Assembly: GCF_005887555.1 (NCBI RefSeq)
Contig: NZ_VCIA01000001.1
Coordinates: 744,001-808,000, forward strand
DNA: 64,000 bases
Direction: 5' to 3'
DNA from: Lentibacillus cibarius
GTDB lineage: Bacteria > Bacillota > Bacilli > Bacillales > Amphibacillaceae
Position numbers and translations under genes: made by a program. Below the pieces are notes generated by a model. The model was not told the origin of the DNA and did not search any database. It was given only the letters and a program-made list of their open reading frames with translations. The first letter of the stretch is position 1; the number at the start of each line of letters is the position of its first letter. This document shows positions 49,048-56,583 of the stretch, piece after piece.

Positions 49048-49740
49048 TTACAATTTCACTTCCACCCAACCTTTGCGAATGGCGGAGACAACTGCTTGTG
49101 TGCGGTCATTGACATTCATTTTTTGTAAAATATTACTGACATGGTTTTTCACCGTTTTCTCACTAATATACAAGGTCTCCGCTACAGCACGATTGCTTTT
49201 CCCATCCGCCAAGAGCTGTAACACTTCACACTCTCTACTCGTTAGCAAGTGCAGCGGTTTATAATAGCTAACAGGATTCTCTGCCACACCTGATACCTTA
49301 TCCTGTGCAAGACGGCGATATTCCTTGACTAGATTATGCGTTACTTTGGGATGAAGGTATGAACCCCCTTCCCGGACGACTTTAATCGCTTCTATCAATG
49401 CCTCAGAATCCATTTCTTTCAACAGGTAACCCTGTGCGCCGGTTTTCAAGGCGTGGGTGACGTAGCTTTCATCATCGTGAATGGAAAGGATAATGATTTT
49501 TACATCCGGGAATTTCTTCACAAGGTCAGCAGTTGCTTGTACACCGTTCAATTGCGGCATATTAATATCCATTAAAACAACATCGGGGTTATGTTCTTTT
49601 ACTAAATCAGCGCATCCGTATCCATCTTCCCCTTCCGCAACGACATTAAAGGATGATTCAAATTCCAAGATTCGCTTGACCCCTTCACGAAATAATTTAT
49701 GATCGTCTATCAATACAATTTTTGTCTGTTTCGTTGTCAT
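49048..49740 (-). CDS. degU: Response regulator DegU
   Basis: A 230-residue NarL-family regulator. The receiver domain has Asp12-Asp13, phosphoacceptor Asp58 (VLMDINMP) and Lys near 107; the C-terminal HTH is ...[35 protein letters not shown]. It controls exoenzymes, motility and competence, all represented in this window. The ATG at 49740 has GGGAGGAACG upstream. Confidence 0.97.
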   Translation of the reverse strand: MTTKQTKIVLIDDHKLFREGVKRILEFESSFNVVAEGEDGYGCADLVKEHNPDVVLMDINMPQLNGVQATADLVKKFPDVKIIILSIHDDESYVTHALKTGAQGYLLKEMDSEALIEAIKVVREGGSYLHPKVTHNLVKEYRRLAQDKVSGVAENPVSYYKPLHLLTSRECEVLQLLADGKSNRAVAETLYISEKTVKNHVSNILQKMNVNDRTQAVVSAIRKGWVEVKL

Positions 49741-49892
49741 TAGCTGCGTTCCTCCCAAATGTCAATCTATTAAGTACCTAATCTATTTCCAATTCGCTGA
49801 TCATAAAGTAAACCTTCAATCAGTGGGGGAAATGATAGTTTTTATTCCACTCTATCATAAGTATACCTTATCCATTTAGCAAGTGCGCCATG

Positions 49893-51032
49893 TTACGAAA
49901 GATTATACGGAACATTTATGACAATTGCTGTCCCTTCACCAATTGTGGAGTTAATTGACATAGTGCCATTGAGCATATCAACTCGCTCGCGCATTCCTAT
50001 TAGGCCAAATGACTTTTCCCGTTTTATCGCAGGATCAAACCCTTTTCCATTATCTTTTATTACCATTGCGATTGTTTTTACGCCTATTTCTAGTTTCACG
50101 ATAACCTGAGATGCTTCTGCGTGTTTAACAGCATTCTGTAACGCTTCCTGCATCAGTCGAAAAAAAGCAATTTCATATTTCTGATTCACCCGTCGCTCTT
50201 CACCAATAAGGTTGAAATCAATTTTCAAATTATTATAATCGGAAAGTGTTGCAATATATTTTTTAATTGTCGGTACAAGACCAAGATCATCCAAGGCCAT
50301 TGGCCGAAGATCATAAATGATGCGGCGGACCTCATACAACGATGACCGAATCATTTTCCGGACACTTTTAATTTCATAAAGTACCTCATCTGTTGTACCA
50401 TTTCGGAAGGTCTTGTCAACCAACTCGGAACGTAGCAAAATATTGGCGAGCATCTGTGCCGGACCATCATGAATTTCTCTGGATAACTTTCTCCGTTCAT
50501 CCTCTTGGGCTTCGATAATTTTTAATCCGAATTCCTGTTTTTCCTTAGCTTCTTCAAGCATTTCATTTACTTGTTTGAAATCCTCATTCAAATATGTAAG
50601 GATGACAGACACTTTACTAGTGAGCCCTTCAGATCTTTCAATCGTTTGATCCAATGATTGCAAGCGCCTTTCCAATTCATCACGCTTATCCCGCAAGATC
50701 TTTTCTTCCTGCCGCAGCATAGCGAGCCGTGTTTGCATAGTATGGGTATATTCATATACTTCACGAACTTCACTTTCAGAATAACGATCAAAGTTTTTGC
50801 TCACCTCGGATAGGTGCTGTCTGGACATACGTACTTTTTTTTCCAGTTCATCCCCATCATTGATATGCGCAATCACTTTATCTTTTGTTTCCTGTAACTC
50901 CTTTTCCAGCAGTTCATGTTCTTTGCGTGCTTCCTCACTGATATGAAATATTTCATCTTTGCTTTTGTGCACCACATCAATCATTTCCTCAACAATAGCA
51001 TCCAGTGCCTTTTCTCCTGGTTTTTTTGTCAT
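49893..51032 (-). CDS. degS: Sensor histidine kinase DegS
   Basis: A 379-residue cytoplasmic kinase without membrane helices. The N-terminal sensor part (1-175) is a long coiled coil; the phospho-accepting His188 lies in SREIHDGPAQ, and the ATPase part has DNGKGFD and GLIGMRERV. It phosphorylates DegU, encoded 150 bases downstream. Confidence 0.97.
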   Translation of the reverse strand: MTKKPGEKALDAIVEEMIDVVHKSKDEIFHISEEARKEHELLEKELQETKDKVIAHINDGDELEKKVRMSRQHLSEVSKNFDRYSESEVREVYEYTHTMQTRLAMLRQEEKILRDKRDELERRLQSLDQTIERSEGLTSKVSVILTYLNEDFKQVNEMLEEAKEKQEFGLKIIEAQEDERRKLSREIHDGPAQMLANILLRSELVDKTFRNGTTDEVLYEIKSVRKMIRSSLYEVRRIIYDLRPMALDDLGLVPTIKKYIATLSDYNNLKIDFNLIGEERRVNQKYEIAFFRLMQEALQNAVKHAEASQVIVKLEIGVKTIAMVIKDNGKGFDPAIKREKSFGLIGMRERVDMLNGTMSINSTIGEGTAIVINVPYNLS

Positions 51033-51179
51033 CTATTCCCACCAGCCTATGTTATAATAATTCGGTATCTGTTCATTTTTTCAGGGGCTTACAATGGATA
51101 TACAGGAACATTATCCTGAAACCACATCCATCAAAGCATTATTTTCTAGTATACTAATAGTCAGGAGGTAAAAATCAAC

Positions 51180-51812
51180 ATGCTATCGTCCTATTATACC
51201 GTAAAAAAAGAGGATTTTGACCAGCAAATCATACAAAAGTCACGATTTATCGGATATGTTAAACGAGTAGAAACCGAAGAAGAAGCACAAGCTTTTGTCC
51301 AAGCGATTAAGAAAAAGCATCACGACGCTACCCATAATTGTTCAGCTTATATGGTCGGGGAACATAATCAAATCCAGAAAGCCAACGATGACGGGGAGCC
51401 AAGTGGGACCGCGGGTGTACCTATTCTGGATGTATTAAAGAAAAAGGATTTGAAAGATACAGCCGTCGTTGTGACACGGTATTTCGGTGGTATTAAACTT
51501 GGTGCCGGAGGGTTAATCCGTGCTTATAGCAGCACAACATCACTAGCCATCGAAACTACTGGTGTTGTAGAGCGTCGGCTCATGCGGGGCATTTCTATTA
51601 CAGCGGACTATGCGCTGCATGGGAAACTAGAAAACGCACTGCGCAATTCAACGTATATCGTGGATGCGGTCAACTATACGGAGAAAGTGGAATTTGTCGT
51701 GTATGTTCCTGACGGCGAAGAACAGACATTTCGTGACTGGATGGTCGACCTCACCAGTGACCAGGTGTCATTTGCTGATAAGGGGACAACTTATGTGGAA
51801 ATAGACGTGTAA
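51180..51812 (+). CDS. yvyE: IMPACT/YigZ-family protein YvyE
   Basis: A 210-residue protein with the YigZ core HDATHNCSAYMVGEHNQIQKANDDGEPSGTAGVPILDVL and VVTRYFGGIKLGAGGLIRAY. The family may act in translation control; the substrate is unknown. It is divergent from degS, as in B. subtilis, and uses AGGAGGTAAAAATCAAC before its ATG. A TATACT lies at 51152-51157. Confidence 0.93.
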   Translation: MLSSYYTVKKEDFDQQIIQKSRFIGYVKRVETEEEAQAFVQAIKKKHHDATHNCSAYMVGEHNQIQKANDDGEPSGTAGVPILDVLKKKDLKDTAVVVTRYFGGIKLGAGGLIRAYSSTTSLAIETTGVVERRLMRGISITADYALHGKLENALRNSTYIVDAVNYTEKVEFVVYVPDGEEQTFRDWMVDLTSDQVSFADKGTTYVEIDV

Positions 51813-51888
51813 TGAAAGCTCTACTGTTCTTTGGATTACAGATCATTACAGAACAGTATCCACATAGACAAAGTAGAGCTTCATTTTT
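51812..51888. terminator. Two-sided terminator between yvyE and nagB
   Basis: ATGAAAGCTCTACT (51812-51825) pairs with AGTAGAGCTTCAT (51872-51884), and CTGTTCT/AGAACAG pairs inside. TTTTT follows on the plus strand. It can serve both convergent genes. Confidence 0.8.
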
Positions 51889-51915
51889 CAATGGATTTCT
51901 AGAAGGCGTACTGTC

Positions 51916-52641
51916 TTAAAGTTTCGACAATGCGCCTTCATCTGCAATTAGAACTGCGTTGGGATGCTTTTGCAAAATGGACGCTGGAAATTCCTCTGTA
52001 ACCTCTCCATTCACAAGCTGGTTAACAGCATCCGCTTTTTTCTCACCTGAAACAAGCAGTACAATTTTCTTACTTTCCATAATCGTGTCGATGCCCATTG
52101 TTATCGCTTTTTTCGGAACGTCATCTAGCGTCGGGAAAAACCGTGCATTCGCCTGACGTGTTGATTCATCCAATGTCACCATATGCGTCCGGCTGCCAAA
52201 AGACGTTCCAGGTTCATTAAATCCGATGTGCCCGTTAAGTCCCAGACCTAAGACCTGTAAATCGACATGCCCGGCATCTTTAATGAGTGCTTCATAGTCC
52301 TGACATTCCTTCTCTGGATCATCTACATCTCCACGTGGCAAGAAAGCTTTATTATCAGGCAAATCAATATGCCTAAATAATTTTTCATTCATGTAGTATC
52401 GGTAACTGTTTGGGTCATCGGCAGCCAGTCCGACATACTCATCTAAATTAAACGTCGTTACATGCTGAAACGAAACATTACCTTCTTTGTATTGATCAAT
52501 TAGCTGCTGGTACAAACCCTCCGGAGTGGAACCAGTTGCTAGCCCTAGCACGGACCTATCCGATTGCCTTAATTGATTAACTATTTGCTTACAAGCCGTC
52601 TTACTCATTTCTTCGTAACTGTTAACACGAATGATTTCCAT
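51916..52641 (-). CDS. nagB: Glucosamine-6-phosphate deaminase
   Basis: A 241-residue enzyme that turns glucosamine-6-phosphate into fructose-6-phosphate and ammonia. Motifs are LGLATGSTPEGLYQ, TFNLDEYVGL with the catalytic Asp, and LGLGLNGHIGFNEPG. Its ATG overlaps the nagA stop by one base. NagBA counteract GlmR/GlmS-driven flow to amino sugars. Confidence 0.97.
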   Translation of the reverse strand: MEIIRVNSYEEMSKTACKQIVNQLRQSDRSVLGLATGSTPEGLYQQLIDQYKEGNVSFQHVTTFNLDEYVGLAADDPNSYRYYMNEKLFRHIDLPDNKAFLPRGDVDDPEKECQDYEALIKDAGHVDLQVLGLGLNGHIGFNEPGTSFGSRTHMVTLDESTRQANARFFPTLDDVPKKAITMGIDTIMESKKIVLLVSGEKKADAVNQLVNGEVTEEFPASILQKHPNAVLIADEGALSKL

Positions 52642-53819
52642 TATTCACCCTCCTGATAAGCAAGCACACCACGACAGATCGTATATTTAATATTCAAATC
52701 ATCGTCAACCAACAACAAATCAGCATCCTTGCCTGCTTTTATACTTCCTTTTCGATCAAAAATGTTCAGCTGTTTTGCCGGGTTTTCCGATGCCATTTGT
52801 ACCACGTTTTGAATCGTGGTATCCTTCAGGCGCAGCATCTGCTGAGCACCCGCGCGCATTTTTAAAATACTACCTGCCAATGATCCGTTCTCAAGCGTGG
52901 CACGATCGTCCGTCACCGTCACTGGCTGACCGCCAAGTTCATAATTTCCTGCGTGCAGACATTTAGCCCGCATCGCATCAGTGATAAGAATTAACCGTTC
53001 ACTTCCGATATTGGAATAGATCATCTCGAGCATTTCCGGTACCACATGAATACCGTCTGCAATCAGTTCTGCACGTAAATCCTCCAGCTGAAAGGCCGCA
53101 CCGACTGCACCAATTTCACGATGATGAATCCCGTTCATCGCATTGCAGAGATGGGTTACTTGCCGCAATCCATAAGGAATCGCTTTTTTAATATCTTCAA
53201 AACTTGCGTCCGTATGCCCCGCAGAAACATTCACACCAGACTCATATAAATACTGCATAAACTCACCGGTCTCATCATGCTCAGGTGCCATGGTGATCGT
53301 TTTAATTGCATTCCCTGACGACTGCTGCCACTTCTGAAATTGCGCTATATCCGGTTCCATAATATACTCCAGCGGCTGGGCACCTTTTTTGCTTTTCTCA
53401 ATGAATGGTCCTTCTAAGTGGGCTCCAATCACTTCCGCTTTTCCCGGCTTCGATTCATACGCCGCCATATTTTCAAGCGCTTTTGTAATATTCTCAGGCG
53501 CCTGCGTAATGGTCGTCGCCAAAAAGCTTGTCGTACCTTCTTCCGGCAATGCACCAGCCATCGTATCTAGTGCTTCTTCCGTTGCATCCATTACATCGGC
53601 ACCGGCTGCTCCGTGGATATGTCCATCGATAAATCCAGGGATAAGATTTAGACGACCCTGTCCATCAATCACCGTCGCCTCTTGTGGTGGCATCTGTTCT
53701 TCAGTATGTATCGCCTTTATTTTCGTCCCATCTATGGATAGTGAACCATTCACAGTACCATCTTCCTCAGTCAAAATGGTAACGTTTTTAATGTATATGG
53801 TATTTCCCAATTGAATCAT
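52641..53819 (-). CDS. nagA: N-acetylglucosamine-6-phosphate deacetylase
   Basis: A 392-residue metal-dependent deacetylase. Metal and substrate motifs are PGFIDGHIHG, GAHLEGPF, SAGHTDA and THLCNAM, with the catalytic Asp in LITDAM. The start is not sure: the ATG at 53819 lies right against AAAGGA, while a TTG at 53810 has the ideal distance. Either gives a family-length protein. A longer reading to 53894 has no ribosome site. Confidence 0.95.
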   Translation of the reverse strand: MIQLGNTIYIKNVTILTEEDGTVNGSLSIDGTKIKAIHTEEQMPPQEATVIDGQGRLNLIPGFIDGHIHGAAGADVMDATEEALDTMAGALPEEGTTSFLATTITQAPENITKALENMAAYESKPGKAEVIGAHLEGPFIEKSKKGAQPLEYIMEPDIAQFQKWQQSSGNAIKTITMAPEHDETGEFMQYLYESGVNVSAGHTDASFEDIKKAIPYGLRQVTHLCNAMNGIHHREIGAVGAAFQLEDLRAELIADGIHVVPEMLEMIYSNIGSERLILITDAMRAKCLHAGNYELGGQPVTVTDDRATLENGSLAGSILKMRAGAQQMLRLKDTTIQNVVQMASENPAKQLNIFDRKGSIKAGKDADLLLVDDDLNIKYTICRGVLAYQEGE

Positions 53820-53906
53820 TCCTTTGGTCTTTTCTAGTGCTAACGTAGCATACCGGGTGTGCGTTTGTCTATTTGAATAGTGATGGAGAGACAATATACA
53901 TCTGTC

Positions 53907-53942
53907 AAAACAAAAACTGCACCCTCAACAGGAAATGCAGTT
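53907..53942 (-). terminator. Terminator between the 47-residue gene and nagA
   Basis: AACTGCA (53915-53921) pairs with TGCAGTT (53936-53942). On the minus strand TTTTTGTTTT follows. Confidence 0.8.
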
Positions 53943-53951
53943 CCCAAATTA

Positions 53952-54095
53952 TTAATTGTCAGGACTGAATGAATTCCCTGGTTTTAACTCTTGAATTATT
54001 TTTTGAACCAATTCTTCAGTTGAATTAATTTTTGAATCCTCTGTCTCTTGTATTAATTTTTTCATCAAACGTTTATAGCGTTCCTGCTCTGCCAT
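53952..54095 (-). CDS. Small charged protein of 47 residues, unknown function
   Basis: The ATG at 54095 has AAAGGCGG eight bases upstream, and a good terminator begins ten bases after the stop. The peptide starts MAEQERYKRLMKKLIQE and ends ELKPGNSFSPDN. It is helical and charged in the first 38 residues and polar at the end, with no signal peptide. A perfect extended -10 box lies 150 bases upstream, so it is a complete single-gene unit. I do not recognise the family. Confidence 0.65.
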   Translation of the reverse strand: MAEQERYKRLMKKLIQETEDSKINSTEELVQKIIQELKPGNSFSPDN

Positions 54096-54163
54096 AATAT
54101 TACCGCCTTTTACTAATCTAACTCAACATTCGCACCTAAATTAAACTCTTGCAGTTAACTGTG

Positions 54164-54234
54164 GTCAACTTGAAGCACTTTAACTTTTGTACACAAATGA
54201 TATGAATTGTTAAACCACCACTGCAGAAGTTGAC
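54164..54234 (-). promoter_or_regulatory. Folded leader of the 47-residue gene
   Basis: In the transcript GTCAACTT pairs with AAGTTGAC 55 bases later, while CTGCAGT near the 5' arm could instead pair with ACTGCA further down. Two exclusive folds are possible. Whether it is a regulatory RNA is unproven. Confidence 0.35.
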
Positions 54235-54246
54235 TAGTCTAAGAAA

Positions 54247-54252
54247 ATTATA
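54247..54252 (-). promoter_or_regulatory. Extended -10 promoter of the 47-residue gene
   Basis: TGATATAAT on the minus strand is an extended -10 box. Transcription would begin near 54240 and read a leader of about 145 bases. Confidence 0.55.
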
Positions 54253-54303
54253 TCACAATTGCTAAAAAAGTGTTGATTCACTTTATACAATTCGTGACAT
54301 TTT

Positions 54304-54789
54304 TTATTTTCCAGTCCGTTTTCGCATAAAAAGTAGTATGCACGCCCCCGCCAATAGCGCTCCGACCATATCAATCATCACATCACCGACATACGGGGTG
54401 CGGTTTGCCGTAAAGCTTTGGTGAAATTCATCTATTCCAGCATATGCAGCAGTCAGAAAAAATGATACAACCAACACAGCACGAAATGATAGATGGCTTG
54501 TCCGGTGCAGTGCAACAAAAAAGAAGCACATCAGAATAAAGAAGACACCTAGATGGGCACCCTTCCGGAGAAAGAATTCGATAAAACCCTCAACACCTAA
54601 TGCCGCCACACTCACCTCAGAATGATGATAGGTAAACGTCACCCAGTCAACGAACGGCGTAAGAAAAGACCAATCAAACGTCTGTTCCATAAGTGGCTTG
54701 ACATCCTGTTGTTCATACGGTGTTGCCGATGAGTAATAGATGACACCCATCCACACCACCGGCAGCATCCAGTAAGCATATTTTTGCAT
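54304..54789 (-). CDS. VanZ-like membrane protein
   Basis: A 161-residue protein with four membrane helices. VanZ-family features are YYSSATPYEQQ after the first helix, FLRKGAHLGVF and AGIDEFHQSF...GDVMIDMVGA. VanZ proteins can lower sensitivity to glycopeptides or antifolates, but most have no known role. The ATG at 54789 has AGGGGAG upstream. It follows the anti-sigma gene by 19 bases and is the last gene of the ECF operon. Confidence 0.88.
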   Translation of the reverse strand: MQKYAYWMLPVVWMGVIYYSSATPYEQQDVKPLMEQTFDWSFLTPFVDWVTFTYHHSEVSVAALGVEGFIEFFLRKGAHLGVFFILMCFFFVALHRTSHLSFRAVLVVSFFLTAAYAGIDEFHQSFTANRTPYVGDVMIDMVGALLAGACILLFMRKRTGK

Positions 54790-54808
54790 TCGTACTCCCC
54801 TAACCTTC

Positions 54809-55840
54809 CTACCAGTTCCATACTTCAATTCCACCTAGCCTGAATTGATAGAATGCATCCTCTTCCATTAGTTTTTCAATCTCACGGACAGGACCTGTTA
54901 CAACTGCCCCATATACTTGCACGCCTTTCTCACGAATATAGTCGAGCCGTTTTTGATCAATATCCCGACCATTGTAATTGCCGTTTTCAATCAACCACTC
55001 GATATCCTTGTAAAATTGGTCTACCGATTCATCCAGTGTAACCTTACTAAGCGCATCCCCCCACGATGATAACTGATTTTTTTCGCCATAAGTCGTTTCC
55101 GGCCTTAGCAGCAATGACTGGGCAAACGTTATTTGTCCGCTTCGGTGATAGTTCATATCAAATGCTGTCAATTCACCGCCGTAAACCGGCATCCGGGACG
55201 TGCGTACATCATAGGTTTGTAGTTTTTCCAATAAAGCTTTTGGTTTCATCGCCTCTTTCACTGAAAACTGTACTTGGGCGACATGTCCGTCATCAATTTT
55301 TTTGATTTGATTCTTTATCATGTTTTTATTGTCAGCTTCGACAGTCGTATCATCTTTCCCCAGCAGTTTTGGCGGAATAGCAAAATCATTGAAATCATTG
55401 CCATTCAAATACTTGCTGTCGATATCCATTGTAACATTGACGTCACCAAACATTCGCTTCTTAGCCTCCGCTTCACCAACTACTACATCCCATTCACCGA
55501 CATTCCGGTATAATTTTAGCGCAATTGACTGTGTCAGAAGCGGGTTAATCTCTGCGCCCATTCCGTGCGTTTGCTTCACCTCGACCCCAGGATACCGTGT
55601 TTCCACAAGCGTTGTCACCAATCGCTCAAACCCCGCCTGCTTGCCGGACATATCGTAATAGATATTGACCGGGATCATATACAAAATATAAAGCAGAAAA
55701 AGAAACAACAATGTCCGGATAACCGTAAAACCAATCGACAGTCGCGTACGCCAAACCATTTTACGCGCACGCTTTTGATCAAACGTTTGCAGATCTTTTT
55801 CCGTGTATTCATCAAGCACGCTATCATCATCTTTTTTCAT
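54809..55840 (-). CDS. Membrane anti-sigma factor of an ECF sigma (YhdL-like)
   Basis: A 343-residue protein: a cytoplasmic N-terminal part (1-33), one membrane helix (about 34-60), and a large outer domain of the sigma-regulator N/C type. It should bind the sigma factor encoded just upstream (four-base ATGA overlap). Which envelope signal it senses cannot be told. The outer domain ends with GGIEVWNW. Confidence 0.83.
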   Translation of the reverse strand: MKKDDDSVLDEYTEKDLQTFDQKRARKMVWRTRLSIGFTVIRTLLFLFLLYILYMIPVNIYYDMSGKQAGFERLVTTLVETRYPGVEVKQTHGMGAEINPLLTQSIALKLYRNVGEWDVVVGEAEAKKRMFGDVNVTMDIDSKYLNGNDFNDFAIPPKLLGKDDTTVEADNKNMIKNQIKKIDDGHVAQVQFSVKEAMKPKALLEKLQTYDVRTSRMPVYGGELTAFDMNYHRSGQITFAQSLLLRPETTYGEKNQLSSWGDALSKVTLDESVDQFYKDIEWLIENGNYNGRDIDQKRLDYIREKGVQVYGAVVTGPVREIEKLMEEDAFYQFRLGGIEVWNW

Positions 55841-56355
55841 TCCGTATCCCTACCTTTCAGCAACTGATCATAATATCGAAATTTTTTCCGTGCACGGTGC
55901 AACGTCGTTTTCACTTGGCTTTCCGTCAGATTCATCGCAGTAGCCACTTCTTTATATGTGAATTCCTGTATTTCGCGCAAATATAAAATTGTCCGCATCC
56001 GTTCAGGCAGGTGATGAAACACCTTTTCAATACGATCGCGTTTCGTCATTCGTTCCAAGTGCTCATCCGGGTTGCCCCATTCACTGGTGTGCAGCTGTTC
56101 CGCTTGGATTCGTTCCACCATTTGCTTCTCTGATTTTGACTTCCGCGTTCGATCAATGTATAGATTTCGGGCTACTTTGAAAAGCCATGCCTTTGCCTGG
56201 ATCATGTTCTTCACTTTTAGAGAGATCATCGCCCGGTAAAACGTTTCCTGCAAAAGCTCTTCAGCTACATCCTCGTCGCGACTCATCTGCAGTAAATAGC
56301 GATAGAGTGGGAGCTGATACTGTGCAAACAGCTCAGTGAATATTTGTTTTTTCAA
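55837..56355 (-). CDS. ECF-type RNA polymerase sigma factor
   Basis: A 172-residue sigma-70 family factor with only regions 2 and 4. Region 2 has DEDVAEELLQETFYRAM and AKAWLFKVARNLYIDRTRK; region 4 has LPERMRTILYLREIQEFTYKEVATAMNLTESQVKTTLHRARK. It is nearest to SigM-type envelope-stress factors. I chose the TTG at 56355, nine bases after GGAGGTG; the GTG at 56376 would swallow that site. A TGTAAC-N16-CGTT promoter suggests it activates itself. Confidence 0.9.
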   Translation of the reverse strand: MKKQIFTELFAQYQLPLYRYLLQMSRDEDVAEELLQETFYRAMISLKVKNMIQAKAWLFKVARNLYIDRTRKSKSEKQMVERIQAEQLHTSEWGNPDEHLERMTKRDRIEKVFHHLPERMRTILYLREIQEFTYKEVATAMNLTESQVKTTLHRARKKFRYYDQLLKGRDTE

Positions 56356-56382
56356 CTTCGCTCCCACCTCCTTCACATATAT

Positions 56383-56408
56383 AACGATAGAAACATGGAT
56401 TTGTTACA
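56383..56408 (-). promoter_or_regulatory. ECF-type autoregulatory promoter
   Basis: TGTAAC (56403-56408) and CGTT (56383-56386) are 16 bases apart on the minus strand. ECF promoters of Bacillus have TGAAAC or TGTAAC, then N16-17, then CGTC or a close form. Confidence 0.6.
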
Positions 56409-56427
56409 TATGATACACTTAAAATTT

Positions 56428-56453
56428 TTCTTAAACATAATTCTTAAACATAA
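56428..56453. repeat. Tandem pair of a 13-bp direct repeat
   Basis: TTCTTAAACATAA occurs twice with no gap, between the divergent sigma and PBP promoters. It lies just upstream of the ECF -35 box. Confidence 0.7.
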
Positions 56454-56545
56454 ATAAAACTACATACACTCGCAAGAAAAAGTTATGTTCACAAGTTTGT
56501 AAAAGCGCCAGCCCTTACTGCATGTTTTCACCACAAGTCACATGC

Positions 56546-56551
56546 TATAAT
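56546..56551 (+). promoter_or_regulatory. Extended -10 promoter of the PBP gene
   Basis: TGCTATAAT on the plus strand, 33 bases before the start codon; the -35 region is weak. Confidence 0.55.
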
Positions 56552-56583
56552 GAAGAAAATAATTGTTGATGGTGGGGGTTTGT

